Shown here: positions 53,177 through 61,799 of the stretch, in pieces | Numbering within the stretch: the first letter of the stretch is position 1 | How the letters are laid out: every line of letters begins with the position of its first letter | NCBI GenBank assembly: GCA_039182735.1 | Contig: JBCDCB010000007.1 | Coordinates: 1-64,000, forward strand | Source of the DNA: JBCDCB01 sp039182735 | GTDB lineage: Bacteria > Planctomycetota > Phycisphaerae > Phycisphaerales > UBA1924 | Direction of reading: 5' to 3' | Length of the DNA stretch: 64,000 nucleotides | Position numbers and translations under genes: made by a program | Notes under the pieces: generated by a model | What the model was told of the DNA's origin: nothing | Database searches by the model: none | Seen by the model: the letters and a program-made list of their open reading frames with translations, nothing else

Positions 53177-53785
53177 ATGAGCACCCTCGTCCCCATGGTG
53201 ATCGAGCAGTCGGGCCGCGGCGAACGCGCGTACGACATCTACAGCCGCCTGCTCAAGGACCGGATCGTTTTTGTGACCGGCGGCGTGCACGACGAGATGG
53301 CGAACCTCGCCGTTGCGCAGCTGCTCTTCCTCGCGAACGAGGATCCCAAGAGCGACATCCATTTGTACGTGAACTCGCCCGGCGGCTCGGTGACCGCGGG
53401 CCTCGCGATCGTGGACACGATGCAGTTCGTGCAGCCCGACGTCGCGACCTACATCGTCGGGCAGGCCGCGAGCATGGGCTCGGTCATCTCCTGCGCCGGC
53501 GCCAAGGGCAAGCGTTTCGCGCTGCACAACGCGCGGAACCTCATGCACCAGCCGCTGATCGGCGGGGTCATGGAGGGTCAGGCGACAGACCTCGAGATCG
53601 AGGCGCGCGAGATGATCCGCCTGCGCGATCGTCTGTACCGGATTTATTCGGACGCCACCGGGCAGTCCGTGGAGCGGATCGAAGCCGACTGCGATCGCAA
53701 CAAGTGGCTCGACGACAAAGAAATGGTGGAGTACGGGCTGATCGATCGAGTGCTGGAGACCATGCCGGCGGTCAGCGGGGGCTAA
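53177..53785 (+). CDS. clpP: ATP-dependent Clp protease proteolytic subunit (ClpP2), canonical
   Basis: 202 aa from ATG 53177 (GGGAG 6 nt upstream; LVPMVIEQSGRGERAYDIYSRLLKDRI is the standard start); an earlier in-frame ATG at 53138 adds 13 residues and has poorer signals. The active-site Ser lies in GQAASMGSVI, His in ARNLMHQPLIGG and Asp in DCDRNKWLDDKEMVEYGLID. All three are intact, so this is the canonical subunit. It lies directly behind clpP1 in the same transcript. ClpX is encoded at the other end of the window. Confidence 0.95.
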   Translation: MSTLVPMVIEQSGRGERAYDIYSRLLKDRIVFVTGGVHDEMANLAVAQLLFLANEDPKSDIHLYVNSPGGSVTAGLAIVDTMQFVQPDVATYIVGQAASMGSVISCAGAKGKRFALHNARNLMHQPLIGGVMEGQATDLEIEAREMIRLRDRLYRIYSDATGQSVERIEADCDRNKWLDDKEMVEYGLIDRVLETMPAVSGG

Positions 53786-53870
53786 CGTGTCGTGTTCGGG
53801 CACCTGCCCGATGATCGACGAGAAAGTTGTGGGCGCGGCGCGAACACGGCGTAAAGACGAGACGTACCGG

Positions 53871-54137
53871 ATGACACAGCAACGCAGCATGCACGGTCGG
53901 ACGTCTCTCTCCCTCCTCCGAGTACGCGGTCTTCGGCACATCCGAGGGCCGCTTGCTTTTTTGCTCATCGCCGCGTGCCTTGGCGGTTGCCGAAAGCCTC
54001 TGCTCAGCCCGGAGGAAGAGCGTTCGCAGTTTGATCGGTACGACCGTGTTCGCAACCAGTACGCGCCGCAGTATCTCGAGGACGAGTTCGGCAGGCGCGA
54101 GCCTAACCTGCGTGGGCGACTTGCCCCGAAAGGCTGA
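53871..54137 (+). CDS. small lipoprotein
   Basis: 88 aa from ATG 53871 (53889 is an alternative). A long basic N region (RVRGLRHIRG) is followed by PLAFLLIAACLGG-Cys, a good lipobox. The mature part is about 50 residues, very charged: LSPEEERSQFDRYDRVRNQYAPQYLEDEFGRREPNLRGRL. The Asp-Arg-Tyr pattern recalls small planctomycete lipoproteins seen elsewhere (from memory). No Shine-Dalgarno is obvious. It lies between clpP2 and the amidase promoter. Function unknown. Confidence 0.65.
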   Translation: MTQQRSMHGRTSLSLLRVRGLRHIRGPLAFLLIAACLGGCRKPLLSPEEERSQFDRYDRVRNQYAPQYLEDEFGRREPNLRGRLAPKG

Positions 54138-54186
54138 CCAGCCTGCCCAGACCGCAAGGCCCAAGAACACGTTGGTGTTGTGTGTC

Positions 54187-54215
54187 TTGGGGTATCAAGT
54201 TGCGTTCGATACAAT
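54187..54215 (+). promoter_or_regulatory. promoter of the amidase gene
   Basis: TTGGGG and TACAAT are separated by 17 nt, the best sigma-70-like pair in the window. The leader to the ATG at 54314 would be about 90 nt. Confidence 0.6.
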
Positions 54216-54313
54216 GTCAAAGCGATTACGCGTTGACGACCGATGACCTGAGCACACAATAGATGCGGGGCGTCGGTGCCCCGCCCGCCCGGAACCGCTC
54301 GCAAGGCCGACCC

Positions 54314-54970
54314 ATGCCCTCCAACGACTCCAGTTCCGGCATCCGCAGGTCGCACGTGGTGTGGGCGTGCTGGCTGCTCGCGATGAGCCTCGTGGGCGGT
54401 ACGCTCGTGGCGCTCGAGCCCGATCGCGCCTCGGACGACGCCTCGGCCCCGATGCTGCTGGCGGAGGTCGAGATGGGTGCGGGAGAGGCCTCGCTCGCCG
54501 ATGCCGTCCGCGTCGATGAGACCGTTGCCAACGACTGGGACTGGATCGTCGTGCACCACTCGGGGAGCGTGATGGGCTCGGCGAACACGATCGATGCGCA
54601 GCACCGCGATCGCGGGTTCGAGAGCCTCGGGTACCACTTCGTCATCGGGAACGGGCAGGGCGAGACCGACGGTCTCATCGAAGTCGGGCCGCGCTGGAGC
54701 CTGCAACAGCCCGGCGCGCACACCGCCGGCCCGGACTCCGAGCGATACAACCGCCGCGGGATCGGGATCTGCCTCGTCGGCGACGGCGAGCGGCGCGGGT
54801 TCACCGAGCGTCAGTTCGGGAGCCTCGTGAGCCTGATCCGGGCGTTGTGCGAAGAGCACGGGATCCCGGCGAGCAATGTGGTGCTGCACCGCGAGGTCGC
54901 GCCGACCTCGGGGCCGGGGCGGTACTTCTCGGAGACCCGTCTCCGCGACGCGCTCGCGCCGGCGTTCTGA
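54314..54970 (+). CDS. N-acetylmuramoyl-L-alanine amidase (amidase_2/PGRP type)
   Basis: 218 aa. N-terminal membrane anchor or signal (VWACWLLAMSLVGGTLVAL, about 14-32), then a spacer, then the amidase_2 domain. WIVVHHSGS has the first zinc His, then GYHFVIGNGQGETDGLIEVGPRW, HTAGPDSERYNRRGIGICLVGDGE, and the second zinc His in VVLHREVAPTSGPG. It cleaves the bond between MurNAc and L-Ala of peptidoglycan peptides. In a planctomycete this is consistent with a peptidoglycan wall. AAGG lies about 8 nt before the ATG. A good promoter lies upstream. Confidence 0.9.
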   Translation: MPSNDSSSGIRRSHVVWACWLLAMSLVGGTLVALEPDRASDDASAPMLLAEVEMGAGEASLADAVRVDETVANDWDWIVVHHSGSVMGSANTIDAQHRDRGFESLGYHFVIGNGQGETDGLIEVGPRWSLQQPGAHTAGPDSERYNRRGIGICLVGDGERRGFTERQFGSLVSLIRALCEEHGIPASNVVLHREVAPTSGPGRYFSETRLRDALAPAF

Positions 54971-55189
54971 ACCCGGTTTTCGGGCCGGTATTGCCCCCAT
55001 CGTTGCACGTTGAGGCTTGGCACGCGATACTTGCCGTTCCGGCTCTCGCGCGGGCGTTCGCTTGCCGATGAGCGGAAAGAGGTCGGCCCGGACGCCGGCA
55101 CCGCCGCGCGTTCGTTGCGGGGCGACTCGGGAACGGATCAGGGAACACGCGCGGCCGACCGCCGCGAGCGAAGTCGGCCGAGAGATCAG

Positions 55190-56080
55190 GTGAGTCACTA
55201 CGAACCCGCAAAGCCCGGTACCACGCTCGCAGGCTTCAAGGTCATGGGCGAGATCGGGCGCGGTGCGGCGTCGATCATCTACCTCGTCCAGGCCCCCAAG
55301 ACCAAGCAGATCAAGGCGCTCAAGCACGTTGAGAAGCGCGACGAGAAGGACTCGCGGTTCCTGATCCAGGCCGAACGCGAGTACGAGGTCGCCCAGAAGG
55401 TCAAGCACCCGAACATCCGGGCGATCGAGAAGCTCATCAAGGTCCGGCGTCGCCTGATCTCGGTATCTGAGTTGTTCCTCGTGATGGAGTACGTGGACGG
55501 GGTCTCGATGGAGAAGAGCCCGCCGCAGACGTTCGAAGCGGCGTTGCACGCCTTCGTGCAGGTCGCCAAGGCGCTCGAGAACATGCACGCCGCGGGGTTC
55601 GTGCACGCGGACATGAAGCCCAACAACGTCGTGGTCGATGGGCAGGGCGGGATCAAGGTGATCGATCTTGGGCAGGCGTGCCCCGTGGGGACGGTCAAAG
55701 AGCGGATCCAGGGGACGCCCAACTTCATCGCGCCGGAGCAGGCGCACCTTCGCGAAATCCTCCCGGCGACCGACGTCTACAACCTCGGCGCAACCATGTA
55801 CTGGTGCCTCACGCGTCGGTACATCCCCACCGCGATGCGCGAGGGCGACACGAGCGGCACGCCGATCAGCGACTCGTTGATCGACAAGCCCACCCCCCCG
55901 ATCGTGCACAACGCCCGCATCCCGCAAGCGCTCTCCGACCTGATCGTGAACTGCGTGAAGGTCGATGTGGATGATCGTCTGATGATGGGCGAGGTGGTCG
56001 AGACGCTCGAGGTCATCGAGGAAGAACTCGACGAGCCCGGCGCGCCGCAGGGTGTTGAAGAGGCGAACGAGGCCGGCTGA
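55190..56080 (+). CDS. Hanks-type serine/threonine protein kinase
   Basis: 296 aa, no membrane helix, so cytosolic. Gly loop GEIGRGAASIIY (residues 20-31), ATP-binding Lys45 in ALKHV, catalytic loop FVHADMKPNN (HADMKPNN for HRDLKPxN, about residue 140), DLGQA where DFG normally stands, and GTPNFIAPEQAHL at the activation segment. The Arg before the catalytic Asp is replaced by Ala (HAD instead of HRD), so it is a non-RD kinase, usually not controlled by activation-loop phosphorylation. GTG start with GAGAGA upstream; earlier in-frame codons lack support. It precedes a LuxR-type gene. Confidence 0.9.
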   Translation: MSHYEPAKPGTTLAGFKVMGEIGRGAASIIYLVQAPKTKQIKALKHVEKRDEKDSRFLIQAEREYEVAQKVKHPNIRAIEKLIKVRRRLISVSELFLVMEYVDGVSMEKSPPQTFEAALHAFVQVAKALENMHAAGFVHADMKPNNVVVDGQGGIKVIDLGQACPVGTVKERIQGTPNFIAPEQAHLREILPATDVYNLGATMYWCLTRRYIPTAMREGDTSGTPISDSLIDKPTPPIVHNARIPQALSDLIVNCVKVDVDDRLMMGEVVETLEVIEEELDEPGAPQGVEEANEAG

Positions 56081-56197
56081 CCCCACGTTCGTTCGACACG
56101 ACACCCTCAACACACAGATCCGTGGATCGCCTCCAGATTCCGATGAAACGCTCGAGATATCGCTCGCGCCAGCGGCGTTCGGGTCGAAACTGCGTGC

Positions 56198-56812
56198 ATG
56201 ACAGCACCGCTCGTGTCCGTGTCGCTACGCGAGCCGCGTATCCGACCCGTGCCCCATCTCGAAGAGAGACACCTCGAAGCCTTCCGAGTCGCGTACGAGC
56301 ACCGGCGGGACCGGCCCGACGCGATGCTCACGCGAGCGCTCGACGCCTGGTTCGGCCCGCACGGCGCGGGCGTCATCGAGTGGCGTTCGGACGATCAGGA
56401 AGAGCCGCTGGCCAGCGCGCGGACGGGCCGGTCGTGCCACGAGGGCGAGTACGGCGAGGAGGTCGTGGTCACGATGTCGGCGAGCGATCGCCTGTCGGCA
56501 TATTGCACACGCGAGGGGTCGCCCTCGTTCGCGAGCCTCGTGCGGTTTCTCGCGGCGCTGGTGCGCGATGAGCACGTCATCCCGAGAGACCATCGCCGAT
56601 CGCTGCTCGACCGCCTGAGCCCGATGCAGCAGCGCATCACCCCCCTGCTGGTGAAGGGGATGTCCGAGCGGGAGATCGGGCGCGAGCTCTCGCGGAGCCA
56701 TCACACGATCCACGAGCACGTGAAGTCGATCTACCAGGCCCTGCGCGTGCGATCGCGGATCGACCTGCGCGACGTGTGGCTCGCGCGCGCACCGGACGAA
56801 CCATCGGATTGA
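56198..56812 (+). CDS. LuxR-type transcription regulator without receiver domain
   Basis: 204 aa. The C-terminal GerE/LuxR helix-turn-helix reads LSPMQQRITPLLVKGMSEREIGRELSRSHHTIHEHVKSIYQALRVRSR (about residues 140-190), including the typical 'S..EI...L..S..T...H...I...L'. The N-terminal about 135 residues (DPxFGPHGAGVIEW, SRTGRSCHEGEYGEEVVVTMSASDRL) show no receiver Asp set and no known sensor; they could be a small ligand-binding domain. It starts at ATG without a clear ribosome site, 117 nt after the kinase. Coupling to that kinase is possible but unproven. Confidence 0.85.
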   Translation: MTAPLVSVSLREPRIRPVPHLEERHLEAFRVAYEHRRDRPDAMLTRALDAWFGPHGAGVIEWRSDDQEEPLASARTGRSCHEGEYGEEVVVTMSASDRLSAYCTREGSPSFASLVRFLAALVRDEHVIPRDHRRSLLDRLSPMQQRITPLLVKGMSEREIGRELSRSHHTIHEHVKSIYQALRVRSRIDLRDVWLARAPDEPSD

Positions 56813-56868
56813 CGTCCAGCCGCCGGAGCCGTAATCACCCCCGATCCGCCTGCGTCGCTTCGCGCTTC

Positions 56869-56874
56869 TATGCT
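56869..56874 (+). promoter_or_regulatory. -10-like box TATGCT of glyA
   Basis: TATGCT lies 34 nt before the glyA ATG, leaving room for a leader with AGGAGG 8 nt before the start. This leadered gene contrasts with the leaderless set. Confidence 0.45.
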
Positions 56875-56908
56875 GTACTCAACGGTTTGGTACGCAGGAG
56901 GCACGCGC

Positions 56909-58219
56909 ATGGCGAGCGACCCGATTTCTCAGTCGATCCACGAACTCCTCGCGTCGGCGGACCCGGACGCCGCGGCGATCCTCGCACGCGAGGCAGAACG
57001 CCAGGAAACCACCATCGAGCTCATCGCGAGCGAGAACCACGCGTCGCTGCCCACGATGCTCGCGGCGGGCACGTGCTTCACCAACAAGTACGCCGAGGGC
57101 TACCCCGGCGCACGCTACTACGGCGGGTGCGAGTTCCACGATCAGGTCGAGACGCTCGCGCAGGAGCGGGCGAAGAAGCTCTTCAACTGCGCGTACGCGA
57201 ACGTGCAGCCGCACTCCGGCGCGCAGGCCAACGCGGCGCTCTTCCTGGCGCTGCTGCAGCCTGGCGACACGTTCGCGTCGCTGGTGCTCGCCGACGGCGG
57301 GCACCTCTCGCACGGGCTCAAGGTCAACCTGAGCGGCAAGTGGTTCAACCCGGTGCATTACCCGCTGCACTACGACGAAGACGCCGGCGACTTCGAGCAG
57401 ATCGATTACGACGCCGTCCGCAAGGTGTGCCTCGAAACGAAGCCCAAGCTCATCATGTGCGGGTACTCGGCGTACCCGCGTGTGATCGATTTTGCAAAGT
57501 TTCGCGAGATCGCCGACGAGGTCGGCGCGATTCTGCACGCCGACATCGCGCACATCGCGGGGCTCGTGGCCGCGGGTGTGCACCCCTCGCCCTTCCCCCA
57601 CTGCCACGTTGTCACGACGACCACGCACAAGACGCTGCGCGGTCCGCGCGGCGGGCTGATCCTCACCAACGACGAGGATCTCGCGAAGAAGCTCAACCGC
57701 GCCGTCTTCCCCGGCACGCAGGGCGGGCCGCTCATGCACATCGTCTTCGCAAAGGCCGTCGCCTTCGGCGAGGCGCTCAAGCCCGAGTTCAAGACCTATC
57801 AGCAGCAGGTCGTGGCCAACGCCCGTGCGCTCGCGAATGCGCTGCAGGGTCACGGCTACCGCATCACCAGCGGCGGCACCGATAACCACCTCATGCTCGT
57901 GGATCTCCGCGCGCGCGATGCCGAGCTCACCGGCGCCGACGCGGAGGTGTGGCTCGAGCGAGCGGGGATCATCACGAACAAGAACGGCGTGCCGCAGGAC
58001 CCCCGCCCGCCCAAGACGACCAGCGGGCTGCGTCTGGGCACGCCCGCGACGACCACGCGCGGCATGAAAGAGCCCGAGATGGCCCGCATCGCGGAGCTCA
58101 TCGACCGCACGCTCGTCGCCCGCGGCGAGGACTCGGCGACGCGGCAGGTCCGCCAGGACGTTCGGGACCTGTGCGCCGCGTTTCCGCTGCCGACCAGCAA
58201 CGTGATGGCGAATGCCTGA
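56909..58219 (+). CDS. glyA: serine hydroxymethyltransferase
   Basis: 436 aa PLP enzyme converting serine plus tetrahydrofolate to glycine plus methylene-THF. Signature regions: ELIASENHASLPTML, GYPGARYYGG (after FTNKYAEG), NVQPHSGAQANAALF, DIAHIAGLVAAG and the PLP-lysine motif TTTTHKTLRGPRGG. It ends with the usual domain, LRLGTPATTTRGM. AGGAGG lies 8 nt before the ATG at 56909; an earlier ATG at 56870 overlaps the -10 box. Normal length. Confidence 0.98.
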   Translation: MASDPISQSIHELLASADPDAAAILAREAERQETTIELIASENHASLPTMLAAGTCFTNKYAEGYPGARYYGGCEFHDQVETLAQERAKKLFNCAYANVQPHSGAQANAALFLALLQPGDTFASLVLADGGHLSHGLKVNLSGKWFNPVHYPLHYDEDAGDFEQIDYDAVRKVCLETKPKLIMCGYSAYPRVIDFAKFREIADEVGAILHADIAHIAGLVAAGVHPSPFPHCHVVTTTTHKTLRGPRGGLILTNDEDLAKKLNRAVFPGTQGGPLMHIVFAKAVAFGEALKPEFKTYQQQVVANARALANALQGHGYRITSGGTDNHLMLVDLRARDAELTGADAEVWLERAGIITNKNGVPQDPRPPKTTSGLRLGTPATTTRGMKEPEMARIAELIDRTLVARGEDSATRQVRQDVRDLCAAFPLPTSNVMANA

Positions 58220-58229
58220 CCGCGATGGA

Positions 58230-58256
58230 TTGACCCGATCGGTCTGCCGATACGCC
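58230..58256 (+). promoter_or_regulatory. possible promoter before the pseudopilin-like gene
   Basis: TTGACC and TACGCC are separated by 15 nt, just after the glyA stop. The -10 lacks the final T and lies only 4 nt from the ATG at 58261, so this is weak. Confidence 0.25.
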
Positions 58257-58260
58257 GTGT

Positions 58261-59220
58261 ATGGCGAGGGAATCGGTGATCTCGGCGTTTGTCGTCGCGG
58301 CGGCGCTGTTGATCGCGCTGGCGGCCGCCATCGCCATGCCGCCGACCTCGACCGAAGCGGCGATCGCCCGGGGCGAACGCTCGCCCGAACCCGCGCTCGG
58401 TGCCATCGAACAGACGATCGAAGCCGCGCCCCGCAAGCCCGCACGACGTGCCGACCCTCCGCCCGTTGACGACACCGCGGAGCAGGCCGACCGCATCCGG
58501 GACTCGCTCCGCAAACTGGGCAAAACAAAGGCGCAGCGGGCACTCGGAAGCGCCTCGCTTGGGAGCTACGTGCACGACGCCGACATCCCCGATGAGGTCG
58601 TGGTGGAGGCGTTCCATCGCGTGCGCGCGGTGCAGTCGCAGGTCGACCTCTTTCGTGCGCAGCACTCGGGGCGCACGCCGTGGTCTTCTGGCGAGGAGAT
58701 TCTGCTCGAACAGTGGACGCCGCTGATCGGTAGCGCGTATCTGGGTGACGCGCCGGCGAACCCGCTCTCGCCGGCGAACTCCGCGACGCGGATCGAGGCC
58801 TTCGAAACGGGCGCATTCGACGGTCGCCACTTCAACCCGGAACACCTCGGCTGGGTGTGGTCGCTCGACACCGACACGATCTTGCTCGCAGGCTTCGCGA
58901 ACGAGCGTTTCGACGTCGGGCTGAAACCGCGCGAAGGGCTCCTGCCGATCCTCGAGGGCACGCTCAACGACGCGATCGCGGCGTACCAGCTCCGCTTCCG
59001 TGTCTCGCCGTTCAAAGATCGCGAACTCGGATGGGCGAAGCTCATCGAGATGGGGAAGATCGAGGCGTCGCCGCACAACCCGCTGAGCCCCGAGCTGATC
59101 GACACGATGATCTTTGTGACCGATGACCCCGAGGTGACAGGCGAGACCATCTCCCCGCGCCAGGCCGGGTGGGTGTGGAACGAGGCGACGGGTACGCTGC
59201 ACGCGTCGGTGCGTCGGTGA
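58261..59220 (+). CDS. membrane-anchored protein with two GspG/pseudopilin-like C-domains
   Basis: 319 aa. One N-terminal hydrophobic helix (ISAFVVAAALLIALAAAIAM, residues 7-26) with no prepilin cleavage motif, then a Pro/Ala/Arg-rich linker. Two similar units follow, at about 120-205 and 235-318. Each has QVDLFRAQHSGRTPW / AYQLRFRVSPFKD, a helical middle, ANPLSPANSATRI / HNPLSPELIDTMI, and a Trp-rich end HLGWVWSLDTDT / QAGWVWNEATGT. The NPLSP-x-GWVW pattern matches the C-terminal domain of type II secretion major pseudopilins. Two domains in one non-cleaved protein are unusual. Function unknown. Confidence 0.75.
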   Translation: MARESVISAFVVAAALLIALAAAIAMPPTSTEAAIARGERSPEPALGAIEQTIEAAPRKPARRADPPPVDDTAEQADRIRDSLRKLGKTKAQRALGSASLGSYVHDADIPDEVVVEAFHRVRAVQSQVDLFRAQHSGRTPWSSGEEILLEQWTPLIGSAYLGDAPANPLSPANSATRIEAFETGAFDGRHFNPEHLGWVWSLDTDTILLAGFANERFDVGLKPREGLLPILEGTLNDAIAAYQLRFRVSPFKDRELGWAKLIEMGKIEASPHNPLSPELIDTMIFVTDDPEVTGETISPRQAGWVWNEATGTLHASVRR

Positions 59221-59247
59221 GTTCGCGGCGACGCGCCGCGCATCGCC

Positions 59248-59253
59248 TAGACT
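59248..59253 (+). promoter_or_regulatory. -10-like box TAGACT, leaderless panD
   Basis: TAGACT is followed by 6 nt and the panD ATG at 59260; no Shine-Dalgarno. Confidence 0.5.
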
Positions 59254-59259
59254 CGCCCC

Positions 59260-59652
59260 ATGCTTCGCAAAGTCCTCCACAGCAAGATCCACATGGCCGT
59301 CACCACGATGGCTCGCCCGGACTACGTCGGCTCGATCACGATCGATGAGGACCTGCTCCGCGCGACCGGCATGCGGGTCAACGACGCGGTGCTCATCGCC
59401 AACTGCCGGAACGGCGCTCGCTTCGAGACGTACATCTTCCGCGGCGAGCCGGGCAAGAGGCAGATCGAGGTGAACGGGGCGGCGGCGCACCTCGTTGAGC
59501 CGGGCGACAAGCTCATCATCCTGCACTGGGCGCAGATGGACGACGCCGAGTACGCCGAGCACCGTCCGACCGTGCTCATCATGAACGAGGACAACTCGAT
59601 CGATCGCGTGACGCACTACGAGCCGAGCGATCTCGAAGCGATCGAGGGCTGA
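59260..59652 (+). CDS. panD: aspartate 1-decarboxylase (pyruvoyl)
   Basis: 130 aa. Makes beta-alanine for pantothenate/CoA. The self-cleavage site is exactly where expected, Gly24-Ser25 (YVGSITID), so Ser25 becomes the pyruvoyl group. MLRKVLHSKIHMAVTT at the start and NGAAAHLVEPGDKLIILHWAQ later match the family. Length is normal (126-130). TAGACT box 6 nt upstream of ATG. coaE is elsewhere in the window; no other pantothenate genes are seen. Confidence 0.97.
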   Translation: MLRKVLHSKIHMAVTTMARPDYVGSITIDEDLLRATGMRVNDAVLIANCRNGARFETYIFRGEPGKRQIEVNGAAAHLVEPGDKLIILHWAQMDDAEYAEHRPTVLIMNEDNSIDRVTHYEPSDLEAIEG

Positions 59653-59675
59653 CCAACCGCGCCGGAGCGGCGCGG

Positions 59676-59681
59676 TACGAT
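59676..59681 (+). promoter_or_regulatory. -10-like box TACGAT, leaderless start
   Basis: TACGAT is followed by 6 nt and the ATG at 59688, 35 nt after the panD stop. Confidence 0.5.
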
Positions 59682-59687
59682 CCTTTG

Positions 59688-61799
59688 ATGAACACTCGCC
59701 AACCGATCCGTGCGCTGCTGGCCGGCGCGATCGCCGCAACCGCCTCACTGCTCGCCGCGGCAACGCCCGCGCGTGCCGACGAAGGCATGTGGCTGCTCAA
59801 CAACCCGCCGGTCGATCTGATCGAGGATCGCTACGGCTTCCGCCCCGACGACGCGTGGTTCACGCACCTGATGCGGTCGGCGGTGCGCATGGGCTCGGGC
59901 GGGTCCGGCTCGTTCGTCTCACGCGACGGGCTCATCATGACCAACCACCATGTCGCGCGCGACACGATCAGCAAGCTGTCGAGCGCAGAGCGCGATCTGA
60001 TCGCCAACGGTTTCTACGCCGCGACGCGCGACGAGGAACTGCGCACACCGGACCTTGAGGTCATGAACCTCGTGCGGATCGTGGACGTCACCGATCGCGT
60101 GCAGGGCGCGGGCGCGAACCACGAGGACAGTGCGCAAGCGGAAGCCGCACGCCGCGCCGAGATCGCGAGCATCCAGGACGAGTTCGGCGCGCGCACCGGG
60201 CTCACGCCGGAGGTCGTCACGCTCTACGGCGGCGGGCTCTATCACCTCTACCTCTACAAGCGATACACCGACGTGCGCCTGGTGTTCTGCCCAGAAGACA
60301 CCGCCGCGTCGTTCGGCGGCGACGTCGATAACTTCGAGTTCCCGCGCTGGTGCCTCGACGTCACGTTCCTCCGCGTCTACGAAGACGGCGAGCCCGTCAC
60401 GCCCGAGCACTTCCTGCCCTTCTCGGCGCGCGGCGCCAGCGAGGGCGACCCGGTCTTCGTCGTCGGGCACCCCGGGCGCACGCAGCGATTGTTCACGTCG
60501 GACCATCTCGCGTTCCTACGCGACGTCGCGTACCCCGCGTGGATGCGGTTTATCTACCGGCGTGAGGTCGAGCTCCGCGTCTTCAGCAGCCTCGACACCG
60601 AGAACGCGCGCGTCGCCAAGAGCCAGCTCCTCGGCTTCCAGAATGGGCGCAAGGGACTCGGGGGCAAGCTGGCCGCGCTGCAGGACCCGGGGATCTTCGC
60701 GAAGAAACTCCGTGAAGAGACCGCGCTGCGCAAAGCCATCATGGACGGCGCGGGCAGCGACCTCGACGCCGCCTACGACGCGCTCTCGCCCTTCCGCGAC
60801 ATCGCCGCAGCGCAGGAGACCGCGAGCGAGTTCTACGATCACTACCAGTTTCTCGAATGGTTCCGCATGGGTCGGTCGGCGCTGTACGCCCACGCGATGA
60901 ACACCGTGCGCCTAGTCGAGGAACGCGAGAAGCCCAACGGCCAGCGCCTCGAAGAGTTCACCGACGCGAACATCCCGCGCATCGAGCTCGCCCTCTTCTC
61001 CGAAGCACCGATCTACCGAGCCTTCGAGATCAACCGCCTCACCAGCGGCTTGCAGATCCTCGCCGAGCTCCACGGCGGGGACGACCCGCTCGTGCAGCGG
61101 GCGCTCGCCGGCAAGTCGACGCGCGATCGCGCGGTCGAGCTTATCACGGGCACACGCCTGGGCGATGTCGTGTTCCGCAGGGAGCTCGTGCAATCCGGAT
61201 CGGAATCGGTGCGCCGATCGGACGACCCGATGATCCGCTTCGCTCGGCTGATCGACGAGCACGCTCGGCACGTGCGCGAGCGCTACGAGAACGAGGTCGA
61301 AGCCGTGGAGCGAGAGTCGTACGCGAAGCTCGCCGACGCGCGTTTCGAGCTGCTCGGCGACTCGGTGTATCCGGACGCGACGTTCTCGCTGCGTCTGGCG
61401 ACGGGCACCGTCAAGGGTTTCGATCAGGAAGGCGAGTGGATCGAGCCCTTCACCGACATCAGCGGGATGTATCGGCGGATGCGCGACAAGGGCGCGACGC
61501 CCCCGTTCAGGCTCGACGATGCGTGGCTCCGCGTGCAGAACCGCCTCGCGCTCGACACCCCCTACAACCTCGTCTCCACGAACGACATCATCGGGGGCAA
61601 CTCGGGCAGCCCGCTCGTCAACAAGGACGGCGAATGCGTCGGGCTCATCTTCGACGGCAACCGGTACTCGTTCGTCTGGGACGCGATCTATACCGGCGAG
61701 CGCGGACGCGCCGTCAGCGTCGATGTGCGCGGCATGCTCGAAGTGATGAACGTGGTGTACGACGCCGACGCGCTCGTCAACGAACTGCTGGGCGAGTGA
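59688..61799 (+). CDS. S46 family dipeptidyl-peptidase
   Basis: 703 aa, the usual S46 length. Signal peptide about residues 1-30 (LLAGAIAATASLLAAATPARA), so periplasmic or secreted. Chymotrypsin-like catalytic triad in order: His in IMTNHHVARD (about residue 89), Asp in ASFGGDVDNFEFPRW (about 213) and Ser in IIGGNSGSPLV (about 643). The helical cap domain between them binds the N terminus of the substrate, giving release of dipeptides (DPP7/DPP11 type). Specificity at P1 cannot be judged by eye. The last 23 bp overlap the convergent trmL 3' end. Confidence 0.93.
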   Translation: MNTRQPIRALLAGAIAATASLLAAATPARADEGMWLLNNPPVDLIEDRYGFRPDDAWFTHLMRSAVRMGSGGSGSFVSRDGLIMTNHHVARDTISKLSSAERDLIANGFYAATRDEELRTPDLEVMNLVRIVDVTDRVQGAGANHEDSAQAEAARRAEIASIQDEFGARTGLTPEVVTLYGGGLYHLYLYKRYTDVRLVFCPEDTAASFGGDVDNFEFPRWCLDVTFLRVYEDGEPVTPEHFLPFSARGASEGDPVFVVGHPGRTQRLFTSDHLAFLRDVAYPAWMRFIYRREVELRVFSSLDTENARVAKSQLLGFQNGRKGLGGKLAALQDPGIFAKKLREETALRKAIMDGAGSDLDAAYDALSPFRDIAAAQETASEFYDHYQFLEWFRMGRSALYAHAMNTVRLVEEREKPNGQRLEEFTDANIPRIELALFSEAPIYRAFEINRLTSGLQILAELHGGDDPLVQRALAGKSTRDRAVELITGTRLGDVVFRRELVQSGSESVRRSDDPMIRFARLIDEHARHVRERYENEVEAVERESYAKLADARFELLGDSVYPDATFSLRLATGTVKGFDQEGEWIEPFTDISGMYRRMRDKGATPPFRLDDAWLRVQNRLALDTPYNLVSTNDIIGGNSGSPLVNKDGECVGLIFDGNRYSFVWDAIYTGERGRAVSVDVRGMLEVMNVVYDADALVNELLGE

